A stretch of DNA of 64,000 nt, from assembly GCA_035697485.1 (NCBI GenBank), contig DASSCU010000015.1, positions 1-64,000 of the forward strand, given 5' to 3'. The translations under genes and the position numbers were made by a program. Each line of letters opens with the position of its first letter. Positions within the stretch are counted from its first letter, which is position 1. The notes beneath the pieces were generated by a model, which worked only from the letters and a program-made list of their open reading frames with translations, was not told the DNA's origin and made no database searches. Positions 15,523-23,490 of this stretch are shown piece by piece. The DNA comes from Actinomycetota bacterium. GTDB lineage: Bacteria > Actinomycetota > UBA4738 > HRBIN12.

Positions 15523-16767
15523 TCAGCGACGGTGTGCGAGCACCTCGTCGTACACCGACACCACCTGATCGGTCGTCGCATCCCAGGTGAATCGCAGCGC
15601 CTGCCGGGCCGCCTCGTCGCCGAACGTCGACTGGAGCCGAGGGTCCCGAAGGATCTCCAGCAGCCGGTCGGCGTGGTCGCCCGGGTCGTGCCCCTCGACG
15701 AGGAAGCCGCTCCGGCCGTCCTCGACGACGTACGGCAATCCGCCGACGTCGGCGGCGACCACGGGGGTGCCACAGGCTTGCGCCTCGAGGGCAACCAGGC
15801 CGAACGACTCCGACCGCGAGGGCACGAGCACCACGTCGGCGGCGGTGTAGAAGTCGACGAGCTTGGACTGCGGCTGCGGCGGGAACAGCATCACGCGCTC
15901 GCTCACGCCGAGCGCCGCGGCGAGCTCGAGCAGCCTCGCGACCTCGGCCCCCTTGTCCGGGCCGCTCGGCCCGCCCACGATCGCGAGGACGAGGTCGCCG
16001 GCGGCCTCGGGATCGCGGGCGACGGCCTCGGCGAGTGTGCGCACGGCGACGTCGGGGCCCTTGTGGGGCTGCAAGCGGCCGACGTACAGGGCGAGACGGA
16101 GCCCCGACAGATGCAGGCGCTCCCGAGCGCGGGCACGGTCGCCGGGCACGAACAGCAGATGATCGACGCCCGGCGGCACGAGCCGCACGCTGCCCGGGTC
16201 GGCTCGGTACAGGCCGACGAGCTGCGCGGCCTCGGTCGGCGTCGGGGCGAGCACGCGATCGGCCTCGTCGATCACGGCCTGCTCCGCCGCGAGCCGCACC
16301 GCGGGCTCGGGAGGCTCCCCGCGGGCCAGCGAGTAGTTCTTGACCTTGCCGAGGGTGTGGAACGACGCGACGAGCGGCGCGCCGAGCGACGATTTGACCG
16401 CCCGCCCGACCCAGCCGGAGAGCCAGTAGTGGCTATGCACGATGTCGTAGCCGCGGCCGTCCTCGTGGGCCACGCGCAGCACCCCGCCGAGGAACTCGGG
16501 CAGGTACCGGGGAAGCTCCCCCTTCGGCAGCACCTCGCAGGGTCCCGCCTTCACGCTCACCACGCGGATACCGGGGCCGAGGATCTTCACCTCGTGGTCA
16601 TCGCCCCCGCGGCATCTCGTGAAGAGGTCGACGGCCACGCCTCGGCTCGCGAGCCGTTCGGCCACCGCGCGCACGTAGACGTTCATGCCGCCGGAATCAC
16701 CGGTTCCCGGTTGGTCCATGGGCGATGTGTGCACGCTGAGGACGGCGACGCGGGCGTTGTCGTTCAT
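15523..16767 (-). CDS. mshA: D-inositol-3-phosphate glycosyltransferase MshA (mycothiol biosynthesis)
   Basis: A 414-residue GT-B, family-4 glycosyltransferase. N-terminal features are VAVLSVHTSPMDQPGTGDSGGMNVYV and IVHSHYWLSGWVG; C-terminal features are YVGRLQPHKGPDVAV and the E-x7-E region SESFGLVALEAQACGTPVV. MshA joins N-acetylglucosamine from UDP-GlcNAc to inositol-3-phosphate, the first committed step of mycothiol synthesis. ATG 16767 is preceded by TACCAT (16775-16780) with a 7-nt gap, suggesting leaderless transcription; a GTG lies one codon earlier. Other family-4 transferases look similar, but the GDSGGMNVYV pattern favours MshA. Confidence 0.85.
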   Translation of the reverse strand: MNDNARVAVLSVHTSPMDQPGTGDSGGMNVYVRAVAERLASRGVAVDLFTRCRGGDDHEVKILGPGIRVVSVKAGPCEVLPKGELPRYLPEFLGGVLRVAHEDGRGYDIVHSHYWLSGWVGRAVKSSLGAPLVASFHTLGKVKNYSLARGEPPEPAVRLAAEQAVIDEADRVLAPTPTEAAQLVGLYRADPGSVRLVPPGVDHLLFVPGDRARARERLHLSGLRLALYVGRLQPHKGPDVAVRTLAEAVARDPEAAGDLVLAIVGGPSGPDKGAEVARLLELAAALGVSERVMLFPPQPQSKLVDFYTAADVVLVPSRSESFGLVALEAQACGTPVVAADVGGLPYVVEDGRSGFLVEGHDPGDHADRLLEILRDPRLQSTFGDEAARQALRFTWDATTDQVVSVYDEVLAHRR

Positions 16768-16809
16768 CACGCCGATGGTATGCGAGGTCGCCGCGAACGA
16801 GGAGCGAGA

Positions 16810-17790
16810 TCAGTGGCGTCGGAGGGTCACGACGGGCTCGATCGCCCCGACGACCTCGCCCCCGCCGCGGACCGGAGGCCGAGCCTGCGGCGCGAGCTTC
16901 CGCCGCTGCGCCGCGTCGATCACGTCGATCTGGGTCAGCACTTCGACCATCGCCGGCCCCGCGGCTCGGAACCCGGCGTCGGCGACCTTGAGCGCCACCC
17001 CGATGCCGAGATCGGGGACGGAGACGCACAGCAGCGCCTCGGCGCCCTCTTTGGCGATCACGCCGGGAACCGCCTGCATCAGGGCGGTGTCGAATCGGTT
17101 GCGGCCGCCCACGAGGTAGGGCTCGGCGAGCATCGCCTCGGTCGCGCGTTCCACCCTGGGTTCGAGCTCGCCGAGCCGCTCAGGGACCCCGAGCCGTGCG
17201 TATAGGTTCGCGATCGCACGCAGGGGCACGCCGTGCACGGGCACGCCGCAGCCGTCGACTCCCACCGCGACGTCGTCGACGCCCGTCGCCCGTCGCACGG
17301 CCCGGAGCACCCGTCGCTGCAAGGGGTGGGCGCGCCGGGGATACGTGGCAGGGTCCCAGCCCGCCCGGGTGCTGGCGAGCAGCATGCCTGCGTGCTTGCC
17401 CGAGCAGTCGCTGAACAGCGCGTGTCGATGCTGGGCCCGCGCCATCTCGTCGTCGTCGAGCGGATACGACGGCGGCGTCCGGAGCGCCTGGGGGCCGAGC
17501 CCCGCCCGTTCGAGGAGCGCGCGGACCGCACCGAGGTGCACGGGCTCTCCGTTGTGCGAGGCGCACATCACGGCGACCTCGCGGTCCGGCAGGGGCTCGT
17601 CGCCGATCGCGGCCAGCGACACGGCCGCCTGCAGCGGCTTGGCGCAGGACCGGATGAACACGGGTCGCTCGGGGTCGCCCGCCCGCGCCAAGAGGCGACC
17701 CTCGATGTCGCAGACGGCGACGTGGCCCAAGTGCACCGATTCCTCGAGCCCGGAACGAACCACACGAGCGATCGGCACGGCGGCGACCAT
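16810..17790 (-). CDS. asparaginase of the AnsA/thermolabile family (PF06089-like)
   Basis: A 326-residue protein with the family motifs FIRSCAKPLQA, CASHNGEPVHLGAV, the catalytic-type stretch FSDCSGKHAGML and GVDGCGVPV. This family, typified by the Rhizobium etli enzyme, hydrolyses L-asparagine to aspartate and ammonia and is unrelated to E. coli-type asparaginases. ATG 17790 follows TAGGCT (17798-17803) by 7 nt, again a leaderless arrangement. It is a single gene between mshA and an HD-GYP gene. Substrate proof is lacking. Confidence 0.82.
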   Translation of the reverse strand: MVAAVPIARVVRSGLEESVHLGHVAVCDIEGRLLARAGDPERPVFIRSCAKPLQAAVSLAAIGDEPLPDREVAVMCASHNGEPVHLGAVRALLERAGLGPQALRTPPSYPLDDDEMARAQHRHALFSDCSGKHAGMLLASTRAGWDPATYPRRAHPLQRRVLRAVRRATGVDDVAVGVDGCGVPVHGVPLRAIANLYARLGVPERLGELEPRVERATEAMLAEPYLVGGRNRFDTALMQAVPGVIAKEGAEALLCVSVPDLGIGVALKVADAGFRAAGPAMVEVLTQIDVIDAAQRRKLAPQARPPVRGGGEVVGAIEPVVTLRRH

Positions 17791-17831
17791 CGATGCGAGC
17801 CTACCCCGCCCCCGGCGGGCGGCGAGCGGCG

Positions 17832-18602
17832 TTAGACCGCGGCCGCGAGCGGTGCCGCTGGTGATCCGTCGAGCAGCCCGCCCTCGTGCACGAGGTCGAG
17901 GAACGCGCTCGCCACATCGGGGTCGAACTGGGAGCCCGCCCCGGAGCGGATCTCCTCGAGCGCCTGATCGAGTCTCATCGCGGCGCGATACGGACGGTCG
18001 CTCGTCATCGCGTCGAAGGAATCGATGATCGCGAAGATGCGGGCCGCGAGCGGGATCTCCTCGCCGCGGAGTCCCCGCGGATAGCCCAGGCCGTCCCATC
18101 GTTCGTGATGGGTCCGCACGATCTCGACGGCGCCCGCGAGGAACCGGATCGGCGAGACGATCTGAGCCCCGATCGCGGGATGCTCACGCATCACGGCCCA
18201 CTCGGCTTCGTCGAGGGGACCTCGCTTGCACAGCACCGCTTCGGGGATCCCTACCTTGCCGATGTCGTGGAGGAAGAATCCGTACCCCACCTCGGGACGG
18301 GCTGCGAGTTCGGGGTCGACGCGCTCGGCGAGGGCGAGGCCGTATCTGTGCGTGCGATCGAGATGGCCACGCGTGGTGGCGTCCTTGGCCTCGACCACCT
18401 TGGCGAGCGACGTCATCGTCGCCACGTACATGTCGCGGATCCCCTCGAGCGCCTCCTCGAGCTCGAGGGTGCGGGCGCGTTCGGCCTGGTAGAGCGATCC
18501 GATCTCCCGCGCGAAGACAACGAGCTGCGCATGGAGGGCGGGAAGTTCGGTGTCGCTCGACACCGATGCCCCCGGCGCCCGTGTGATGTGCGTGACTGAC
18601 AT
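17832..18602 (-). CDS. HD-GYP domain cyclic-di-GMP phosphodiesterase
   Basis: A 256-residue protein. Residues about 35-70 form a helix, followed by an HD-GYP domain with HD at 112-113 (LHDIGK), HHE at 165-167, GYP at 173-175 and DAMTSDRPY at 197-205. All metal-binding and signature residues are kept. HD-GYP enzymes linearise or degrade c-di-GMP. There is no membrane helix or receiver domain, so it is probably cytosolic. ATG 18602 was chosen; a frame extension of 16 codons upstream is unlike the family. The next gene upstream encodes an RsiG-like c-di-GMP-binding protein candidate. The 188-nt gap between them holds no gene I recognise. Confidence 0.87.
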   Translation of the reverse strand: MSVTHITRAPGASVSSDTELPALHAQLVVFAREIGSLYQAERARTLELEEALEGIRDMYVATMTSLAKVVEAKDATTRGHLDRTHRYGLALAERVDPELAARPEVGYGFFLHDIGKVGIPEAVLCKRGPLDEAEWAVMREHPAIGAQIVSPIRFLAGAVEIVRTHHERWDGLGYPRGLRGEEIPLAARIFAIIDSFDAMTSDRPYRAAMRLDQALEEIRSGAGSQFDPDVASAFLDLVHEGGLLDGSPAAPLAAAV

Positions 18603-18790
18603 GATGTGCAAGCCCCCCGGCCCGTCGTGACGAGCACACTCTGGCGGCAATCACGCCGCGGCGCCATCGGACGCGCGAGGGGTTCTCGAGGAGGGGACGG
18701 CTGACCGCCGCATCCGCCGCTCGGAGTGGGTGTCGGGAGGAGGGGTGCTCCCCCACCCGGGGGACACGGGCGGCGAGAACGCCTGCCTCG

Positions 18791-19333
18791 CTACTGCAGG
18801 ACGAGCGTGGGATCCTCCTTGTACCGGCGCATCAGCTCCGCCTGCAGCGTGTCGAGCACCCCGATGACGTCGCGGCGCGCCTCTGACACCTCGTGCTCCT
18901 CGGCGGTGAGCAGTTCGACCGCGGCGGCGAGACGCTCGTCGTCGAGCTCGGTCGGGTCGGAGATGCCCGTGTCGGCCACGAGCCGCTCGATGCGACGGCG
19001 CGCCAGCAGCATCTCGTCTTCGGGCAGGCCGATGCGCACGGCCTCGCCTCGAGAGGCGGTCTGCGGCTCGTCGCCGGCGAGGATCGTGGACAGACGCTCG
19101 ATCAACGAGGCGCGATCGCCGTCGCTGTCCCGGCTCTCGAGCTCTGCCTGCAGGATCTCGGCCCGGCCCTGCACGAGTCGACGCAGCAGCGAGAGATACT
19201 CGCGCTCGGCGAGGCACTCGTCGCGGCGCGCGCGCAGGTCTTGCAGGCCGAGCGCGTCGAGTCCCTCGACGAAGCCGGGCTCGCGGATCCGGTCGATTCG
19301 GCGGTTGGCGGGATGATCCTGCTCGTCGGTCAC
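18791..19333 (-). CDS. RsiG/AmfC-like helical protein, putative c-di-GMP-responsive anti-sigma factor
   Basis: A 180-residue, largely helical protein resembling the 'aerial mycelium formation' family, in which RsiG binds sigma WhiG when loaded with c-di-GMP. As I recall, RsiG binds the nucleotide with E-x3-S-x2-R-x3-Q-x3-D motifs on two helices. Here helix 1 has S48-x2-R51-x3-Q55-x3-E59 (the leading position is R44), and helix 2 has E146-x3-S150-x2-R153-x3-I157-x3-D161. GTG 19333 was chosen because TAGGAT (19341-19346) lies 7 nt upstream (leaderless). The neighbouring HD-GYP gene supports a c-di-GMP link. No WhiG gene is in the window. Confidence 0.68.
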   Translation of the reverse strand: MTDEQDHPANRRIDRIREPGFVEGLDALGLQDLRARRDECLAEREYLSLLRRLVQGRAEILQAELESRDSDGDRASLIERLSTILAGDEPQTASRGEAVRIGLPEDEMLLARRRIERLVADTGISDPTELDDERLAAAVELLTAEEHEVSEARRDVIGVLDTLQAELMRRYKEDPTLVLQ

Positions 19334-19376
19334 GCGGCACATCCTACGGCGGCGGGGCGACCGTCGCCCGCCGGTC

Positions 19377-20474
19377 TCAGCAGACGCCGAGGAGCGCGGT
19401 GTAGGGGTTGATCGCAGCCCCCCCGCCCGGGTGGTACTCGAAGTGCAGGTGATAGACGGTCGTCCCCGTGTTCCCGACGTAGCCGATCGTGCTGCCCGCC
19501 GAGACGTGCGAGCCCTCGCCGTACGCGCCGTACGAGTCGAAGTGGGTGTAGAAGGTCCAGTCGGAACTGCCGTCGTGGAAGACCACGGCGCCGAGCCCGC
19601 CGATCGAGCTGCCCGTGCGGTGCACGGTGCCCGAGTGCACGGCGACCACCGGGGTGCCCTGGGCGGCGATCATGTCGATGCCGGCGTGCGAGCGACCGCC
19701 CGGCCGCGGGTCGCCGAACGAGTCGACGAACGAGTTCGGACCGTTCACGGGGCAGGTCTGGATCCAGCCGGTACCGGTCACCGGCGGAGGGGTCCCACCG
19801 CCCTCGCCGTCGGTCGAGCCGCCTCCGGCGCCCCTGGTGTTGTCGGCGGCCGCGGCGGCCGCGGCCTCTTCCTCGGCGAGTCGGTCCTCGAGCTCACCGA
19901 CGCGAGAGGCGAAGCGCTCCAGCTCCGCCTGGATCGCCTGCTGCTGGGTCGCGAGGTCGGCGGCGGCGGCTTCCTGCTCGGCGATCGCATCGGCGAGCTG
20001 CTCCTGCTGCCACGCGAGCTCCTGGGTCTCGACGCTCACCCGGTTCGCGAGGTCGCTGTCCCCTTCGGCCACCGCCGACGCGAACTCGAGGCGGTCGACC
20101 GCGTCACCGACGGAATCCGACGTGAGCAGGGCGAGGGCCTGCGGGCTGCCGCCGGCGATGAACAGCGCCGCGGCGCGACGGTTCAGCTCCCGCTGGATCG
20201 TCGCGAGCTCGGACTGCAGCGTGTCGATGCGCTGCTGCGCGGCATCGGCCGCATCCTCGGACCGGGCGAGGTCGGCCTCGGCGTCCTGCCAGCGCTGGTT
20301 GATGCGGTCGAGCTCGGCGCGAGCGGACTGCAGGTCCTGTTCCGCCGCCCCCAGCTCGGCCTCGGTGTCGGCGCTCGCCGGCATCGTCACCATGGCACCG
20401 ACGAGGGCACACGCGAGGATCAGGCTGAGGGAAGCTCGGGAACGGATCGTCGACTCCTTACGACGGGCACTCAC
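19377..20474 (-). CDS. secreted M23 family peptidoglycan endopeptidase with coiled coil
   Basis: A 365-residue protein. Signal peptide at about 12-36 (SLSLILACALVGAMVTMPASAD), a long coiled coil at 38-210, a Gly/Ser/Thr/Pro linker, then an M23 domain with zinc ligands in SHAGIDM and HLHFEYH. The layout matches EnvC/NlpD- or RipA-associated cell-wall hydrolases, whose coiled coil controls access to the active site. GTG 20474 was taken as start. It would cut peptidoglycan cross-links or activate amidases outside the membrane. Both metal motifs are present, so it is probably active. Confidence 0.87.
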   Translation of the reverse strand: MSARRKESTIRSRASLSLILACALVGAMVTMPASADTEAELGAAEQDLQSARAELDRINQRWQDAEADLARSEDAADAAQQRIDTLQSELATIQRELNRRAAALFIAGGSPQALALLTSDSVGDAVDRLEFASAVAEGDSDLANRVSVETQELAWQQEQLADAIAEQEAAAADLATQQQAIQAELERFASRVGELEDRLAEEEAAAAAAADNTRGAGGGSTDGEGGGTPPPVTGTGWIQTCPVNGPNSFVDSFGDPRPGGRSHAGIDMIAAQGTPVVAVHSGTVHRTGSSIGGLGAVVFHDGSSDWTFYTHFDSYGAYGEGSHVSAGSTIGYVGNTGTTVYHLHFEYHPGGGAAINPYTALLGVC

Positions 20475-20540
20475 GGGCCTATGACCAGGGAGGACGTTCG
20501 GTCGAGGCTACCAGTGACCCTCCGGCGCCTCAACTCGGGA

Positions 20541-21077
20541 TCACACCCCCTGCTGGGGATCGATCCCATCCGCCCGGGCACGCTCGATCTCGTCGCGCAA
20601 CGCCTCGAGGTGTGCCAGGTGGGCGATGTCCGTCGGCCGCTGGCCCGCCACCTTCATGCGCACGAGGTCGTCGAGACCTGCCACGTCGACCTGCAGGCCC
20701 TCGGCCAACTCGTACCTCGTCGCTCCCGCGATGAGGTCTTGGTAGCCCGCGGTTCCCGACGGGGTGCCGAAGATGTCGAGGGCGCCGTAGGGCGTCCTCA
20801 AGGTGAACGTGTCACCTAGGGTGAGAGCGCGGGCGTCGAGCGGGAACTCGACGTCGTCCACCTTTCGATCCACTCGCAACTCGGCTCGGAGCTCCGCGAG
20901 CGCGGCGACGAGATGGTCGAGGTTGTCCCGAGCCCGGTCGTAGCAGAGGTCGAGATCGTGGGTGACGACCGGCGTTCCGCGCAGATTCCCTGCGAGGCCG
21001 CCGATCACCACGTACCGAACCTGGTGACGGTTCAACGTCGCGAGGATGTGGTCGGGGTCGAAGCGCTCATCCTTCAT
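20541..21077 (-). CDS. nucleotidyltransferase-fold toxin candidate (AbiEii/MenA-like)
   Basis: A 178-residue protein with a minimal nucleotidyltransferase core: VVIGGLAGNLRGTP and the metal pair D41-x-D43 in THDLDLCYDR. Such proteins act as toxins that modify tRNA or other targets (AbiEii, MenA) when paired with a DNA-binding antitoxin. Its ATG overlaps the stop of the HTH gene (ATGA), the usual antitoxin-first order. Composition is like the neighbourhood. Without experiment it could also be a plain nucleotidyltransferase of unknown target. Confidence 0.75.
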   Translation of the reverse strand: MKDERFDPDHILATLNRHQVRYVVIGGLAGNLRGTPVVTHDLDLCYDRARDNLDHLVAALAELRAELRVDRKVDDVEFPLDARALTLGDTFTLRTPYGALDIFGTPSGTAGYQDLIAGATRYELAEGLQVDVAGLDDLVRMKVAGQRPTDIAHLAHLEALRDEIERARADGIDPQQGV

Positions 21078-21397
21078 GCGGACACCTCCCGCGCCCGGCG
21101 CCGCATCGCGCCGAGGCGCCGAGATGCATCGACGGAGTAGTGCCAGCGCTCGACGGGGGTGCGTCGGAGTGCGTCGCGGATCAGGGATCGATCGATCCCC
21201 GCCGTCACGTCCTCCACGGGGCGCAGCTGCATGCCGCAGGCACGGATGAGCGGGTCGAGCGTGTCGAGCGTCGGTGAGACCACGCGGTTCTCGATACGAG
21301 AGATCGTGGCCTGGGGAACACCCGCTCGGCGCGCCAGCTCACGCTGAGAGAGCTGGGCCCGCCGACGAGCCATGCGCAGCATCGCAGCAGCGTTCAC
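21074..21397 (-). CDS. XRE-type HTH protein, putative antitoxin and autorepressor
   Basis: A 107-residue protein with an XRE helix-turn-helix at about residues 8-60 (LSQRELARRAGVPQATISRIEN), followed by a basic tail of about 45 residues (DRSLIRDALRRTPVERWHYSVD) that probably contacts the toxin. It starts at GTG 21397. TATCAT (21404-21409) lies 6 nt upstream, so the transcript would be leaderless, and a double palindrome overlaps this promoter. It is translated just before the nucleotidyltransferase gene, with a 4-nt overlap. Confidence 0.78.
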   Translation of the reverse strand: MNAAAMLRMARRRAQLSQRELARRAGVPQATISRIENRVVSPTLDTLDPLIRACGMQLRPVEDVTAGIDRSLIRDALRRTPVERWHYSVDASRRLGAMRRRAREVSA

Positions 21398-21410
21398 GCT
21401 GCGATGATAT

Positions 21411-21440
21411 CAGATACGTATCGATGGCGATACGTATCTG
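21411..21440. promoter_or_regulatory. palindromic operator of the HTH/nucleotidyltransferase pair
   Basis: A perfect inverted repeat with 13-bp arms and a 4-nt centre (CAGATACGTATCG, ATGG, CGATACGTATCTG). Each arm contains the 10-bp palindrome GATACGTATC (21413-21422 and 21429-21438), with centres 16 bp apart. It sits directly upstream of the -10 box of the XRE gene, where binding would block transcription. It is strikingly AT-richer than its surroundings. Confidence 0.72.
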
Positions 21441-21460
21441 TATCGAATGTTCCGCCTTCC

Positions 21461-22636
21461 TCAGCCTTCCCGCGCCTGCATCGCTGCGATGAGGATGTCG
21501 GCGACCTCGGGCCGGGAGAACTCCTGCGGGGGTCGCTCCCCCTGACGGAGCATCTCGCGGACCTTCGTGCCCGACAGCGAGATGCGCGTCTCCTCGCCGT
21601 GGGGGCAGGTCTTCGGAGAGGCCATGCCCTCGCACGCCTCACACCAGAACGAGTGCTCGAAGTTCAGGGTCGTGATGCCCAGCTCAGCGGGCTGAAACTC
21701 GTTGAAGATCTGCTGGGCGTCGTACGTGCCGTAATAGGTACCGACCCCGGCATGGTCGCGGCCCACGATGAAGTGCGTGCAGCCGTAGTTCTTGCGGCAG
21801 ATCGCGTGCCAGATCGCCTCGCGAGGCCCCGCGTACCGCATCGCTGCCGGGAAGATCGACACCATCGCGCGGTCCTTCGGGTAGTACCCCTCGAACAGCG
21901 CCTCGTAGCAGTGCATGCGCACGTCGGGCGGCACGTCGTCGCTCTTCGTGGCACCCATCAGGGGGTGCACGAGCAACCCGTCGACGATCTCGAGGGCGCA
22001 CTTCTGGATGTACTCGTGCGCACGGTGGATCGGGTTACGGGTCTGGAACCCGACGACCGTCTTCCACCCACGCCTCGCGAACTCAGCTCGGGTTTCGGCC
22101 GGCGTGAGCCGGTAGGACTGGAAGTCCGCATGGACCGGCAGCGACAGCACCTCGATGTCGCCGGCGAGACAGTAGTCGCCCGAGTCGTAGACGGCCCTCA
22201 CGCCCGGGTGTTCGGCCTCGTCGGTGCGGTAGACCGCCACGGCCTCCTTCTGTTTATCGCGCTTGAACGACCCACTGACGCGGAGCACCGCGATCGGGTC
22301 GCCCCCCTCGGCGGGCGTCAGCGCGACGGCGCCGCCTCCGCCGAACCGGTGCGCCTGCTCCTCGGTGACCCCGAGCACGACGGGGATCGCCCAGGCGAGG
22401 CCGTTCGTGAGGTGCATCGTGTCGAGGACCGAGTAGTAGTCCGCCTCGCCCTGGAACCCGGTGAGCGGACTCAGCGCGCCGACCGCGAGCATCTCGAGAT
22501 CGGAGAGCTCGCGCTCGTTCGGCACGAGCTTGGGCAGGTTCGCGGCCTCGGTGGCGAGCGCGGAGGCGGCGTCGTTCCCGACGAGCAGGTCGACGAGCGT
22601 GCCGCCGTGGGGCGCGATGGGGTACGTATCGGACAT
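21461..22636 (-). CDS. sat: sulfate adenylyltransferase (ATP sulfurylase), single-chain
   Basis: A 391-residue enzyme making adenosine 5'-phosphosulfate (APS) from ATP and sulfate. Active-site motifs [13 protein letters not shown] and VGRDHAGVG are intact, and the C-terminal cysteine-rich stretch [18 protein letters not shown] is typical of the bacterial homodimeric (Sat) type rather than CysDN. It is divergent from cysH and shares with it an intergenic palindrome at 22697-22713. With cysH it forms the first two steps of sulfate assimilation by the APS route. Confidence 0.93.
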   Translation of the reverse strand: MSDTYPIAPHGGTLVDLLVGNDAASALATEAANLPKLVPNERELSDLEMLAVGALSPLTGFQGEADYYSVLDTMHLTNGLAWAIPVVLGVTEEQAHRFGGGGAVALTPAEGGDPIAVLRVSGSFKRDKQKEAVAVYRTDEAEHPGVRAVYDSGDYCLAGDIEVLSLPVHADFQSYRLTPAETRAEFARRGWKTVVGFQTRNPIHRAHEYIQKCALEIVDGLLVHPLMGATKSDDVPPDVRMHCYEALFEGYYPKDRAMVSIFPAAMRYAGPREAIWHAICRKNYGCTHFIVGRDHAGVGTYYGTYDAQQIFNEFQPAELGITTLNFEHSFWCEACEGMASPKTCPHGEETRISLSGTKVREMLRQGERPPQEFSRPEVADILIAAMQAREG

Positions 22637-22696
22637 CTCTGCAGGCTCCTTCGATGGGTGGCGTCACCGGTCGCCGGGGGGTGGACGACCGCGCAC

Positions 22697-22713
22697 AGCA
22701 TACGCGGTATGCT
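22697..22713. promoter_or_regulatory. palindrome carrying mirrored -10 boxes between sat and cysH
   Basis: AGCATAC, GCG, GTATGCT: a perfect 7-bp inverted repeat. Each arm contains TATGCT on one strand, so the same element offers a -10-like hexamer in both directions, toward sat (ATG 22636) and cysH (ATG 22740). A single regulator bound here could control both genes together. Confidence 0.5.
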
Positions 22714-22739
22714 CCGCGGACCCGAGGGGGCCCGTCCGC

Positions 22740-23474
22740 ATGCGAACCCTGCTTCCCGACGACGAACTCGTCGACCTGAACATCGCCTTCGAAGACGCGC
22801 ATCCGCGCGAGATCCTCGTGTGGGCACTCGAGTCGTCGGGGCTCCGCAAGAGCGCGATCGCGTCGGCGTTCCAGGCCGAGGGCACCGCGATCATGCACAT
22901 GGCCTCGGAGATCCGCCCCGACGTGCCGGTGCTCTTCCTCGAGACAGGGTTCCAATTCGCGGAGACGCTCGCGTTCAAGGAACAGCTCGCCGAACGCCTC
23001 GGGCTGAACGTGATCGATCTGTACGGGGAGCTCACGGTCGAGCAGCAGGCGGAACGCTACGGCGATCGACTCTTCGAGCGCGACCCCGAGCGATGCTGCG
23101 ATCTCAACAAGGTGCGGCCGATGTTCGAGGCACTGCGCGGGCTCGACGGATGGATCACCGCGTTCCGGCGCGACTCGTCACCGACGCGGGCGGCGGCACC
23201 GTTCGTGGAGCAGTACGAGCTGGAACCCGGACGCACGATCGTGAAGGTGAACCCGGTGGCGGCGTGGACGCGCCGCGACACGTGGGCCTACCTGAAGCAG
23301 CACGACCTGCCGCACAACCCACTGTATGACCTCGGGTACGCGTCGATCGGATGCGCGCCGTGCACGCGCCTGCGGTTCGCGGGTGAGCCCGAACGCGCGG
23401 GCCGCTGGGCGGGACTGTCCAAGTGGGAGTGCGGCATCCACGAACGGGAAGCGGCGGACAGCCCGCGCACTTGA
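22740..23474 (+). CDS. cysH: adenylyl-sulfate (APS) reductase, assimilatory
   Basis: A 244-residue protein of the CysH family. The four iron-sulfur cysteines that mark APS (rather than PAPS) reductases are present: CC at 119-120 (RCCDLNKV) and C205/C208 (GCAPCT). The catalytic Cys231 lies in KWECGIHE. It reduces APS to sulfite and AMP using thioredoxin-type donors. It is the partner of the divergent sat gene. No CysD/CysN/CysC kinase gene is nearby, consistent with the direct APS route. Confidence 0.93.
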   Translation: MRTLLPDDELVDLNIAFEDAHPREILVWALESSGLRKSAIASAFQAEGTAIMHMASEIRPDVPVLFLETGFQFAETLAFKEQLAERLGLNVIDLYGELTVEQQAERYGDRLFERDPERCCDLNKVRPMFEALRGLDGWITAFRRDSSPTRAAAPFVEQYELEPGRTIVKVNPVAAWTRRDTWAYLKQHDLPHNPLYDLGYASIGCAPCTRLRFAGEPERAGRWAGLSKWECGIHEREAADSPRT

Positions 23475-23490
23475 GAGCTGCTCACCCACG

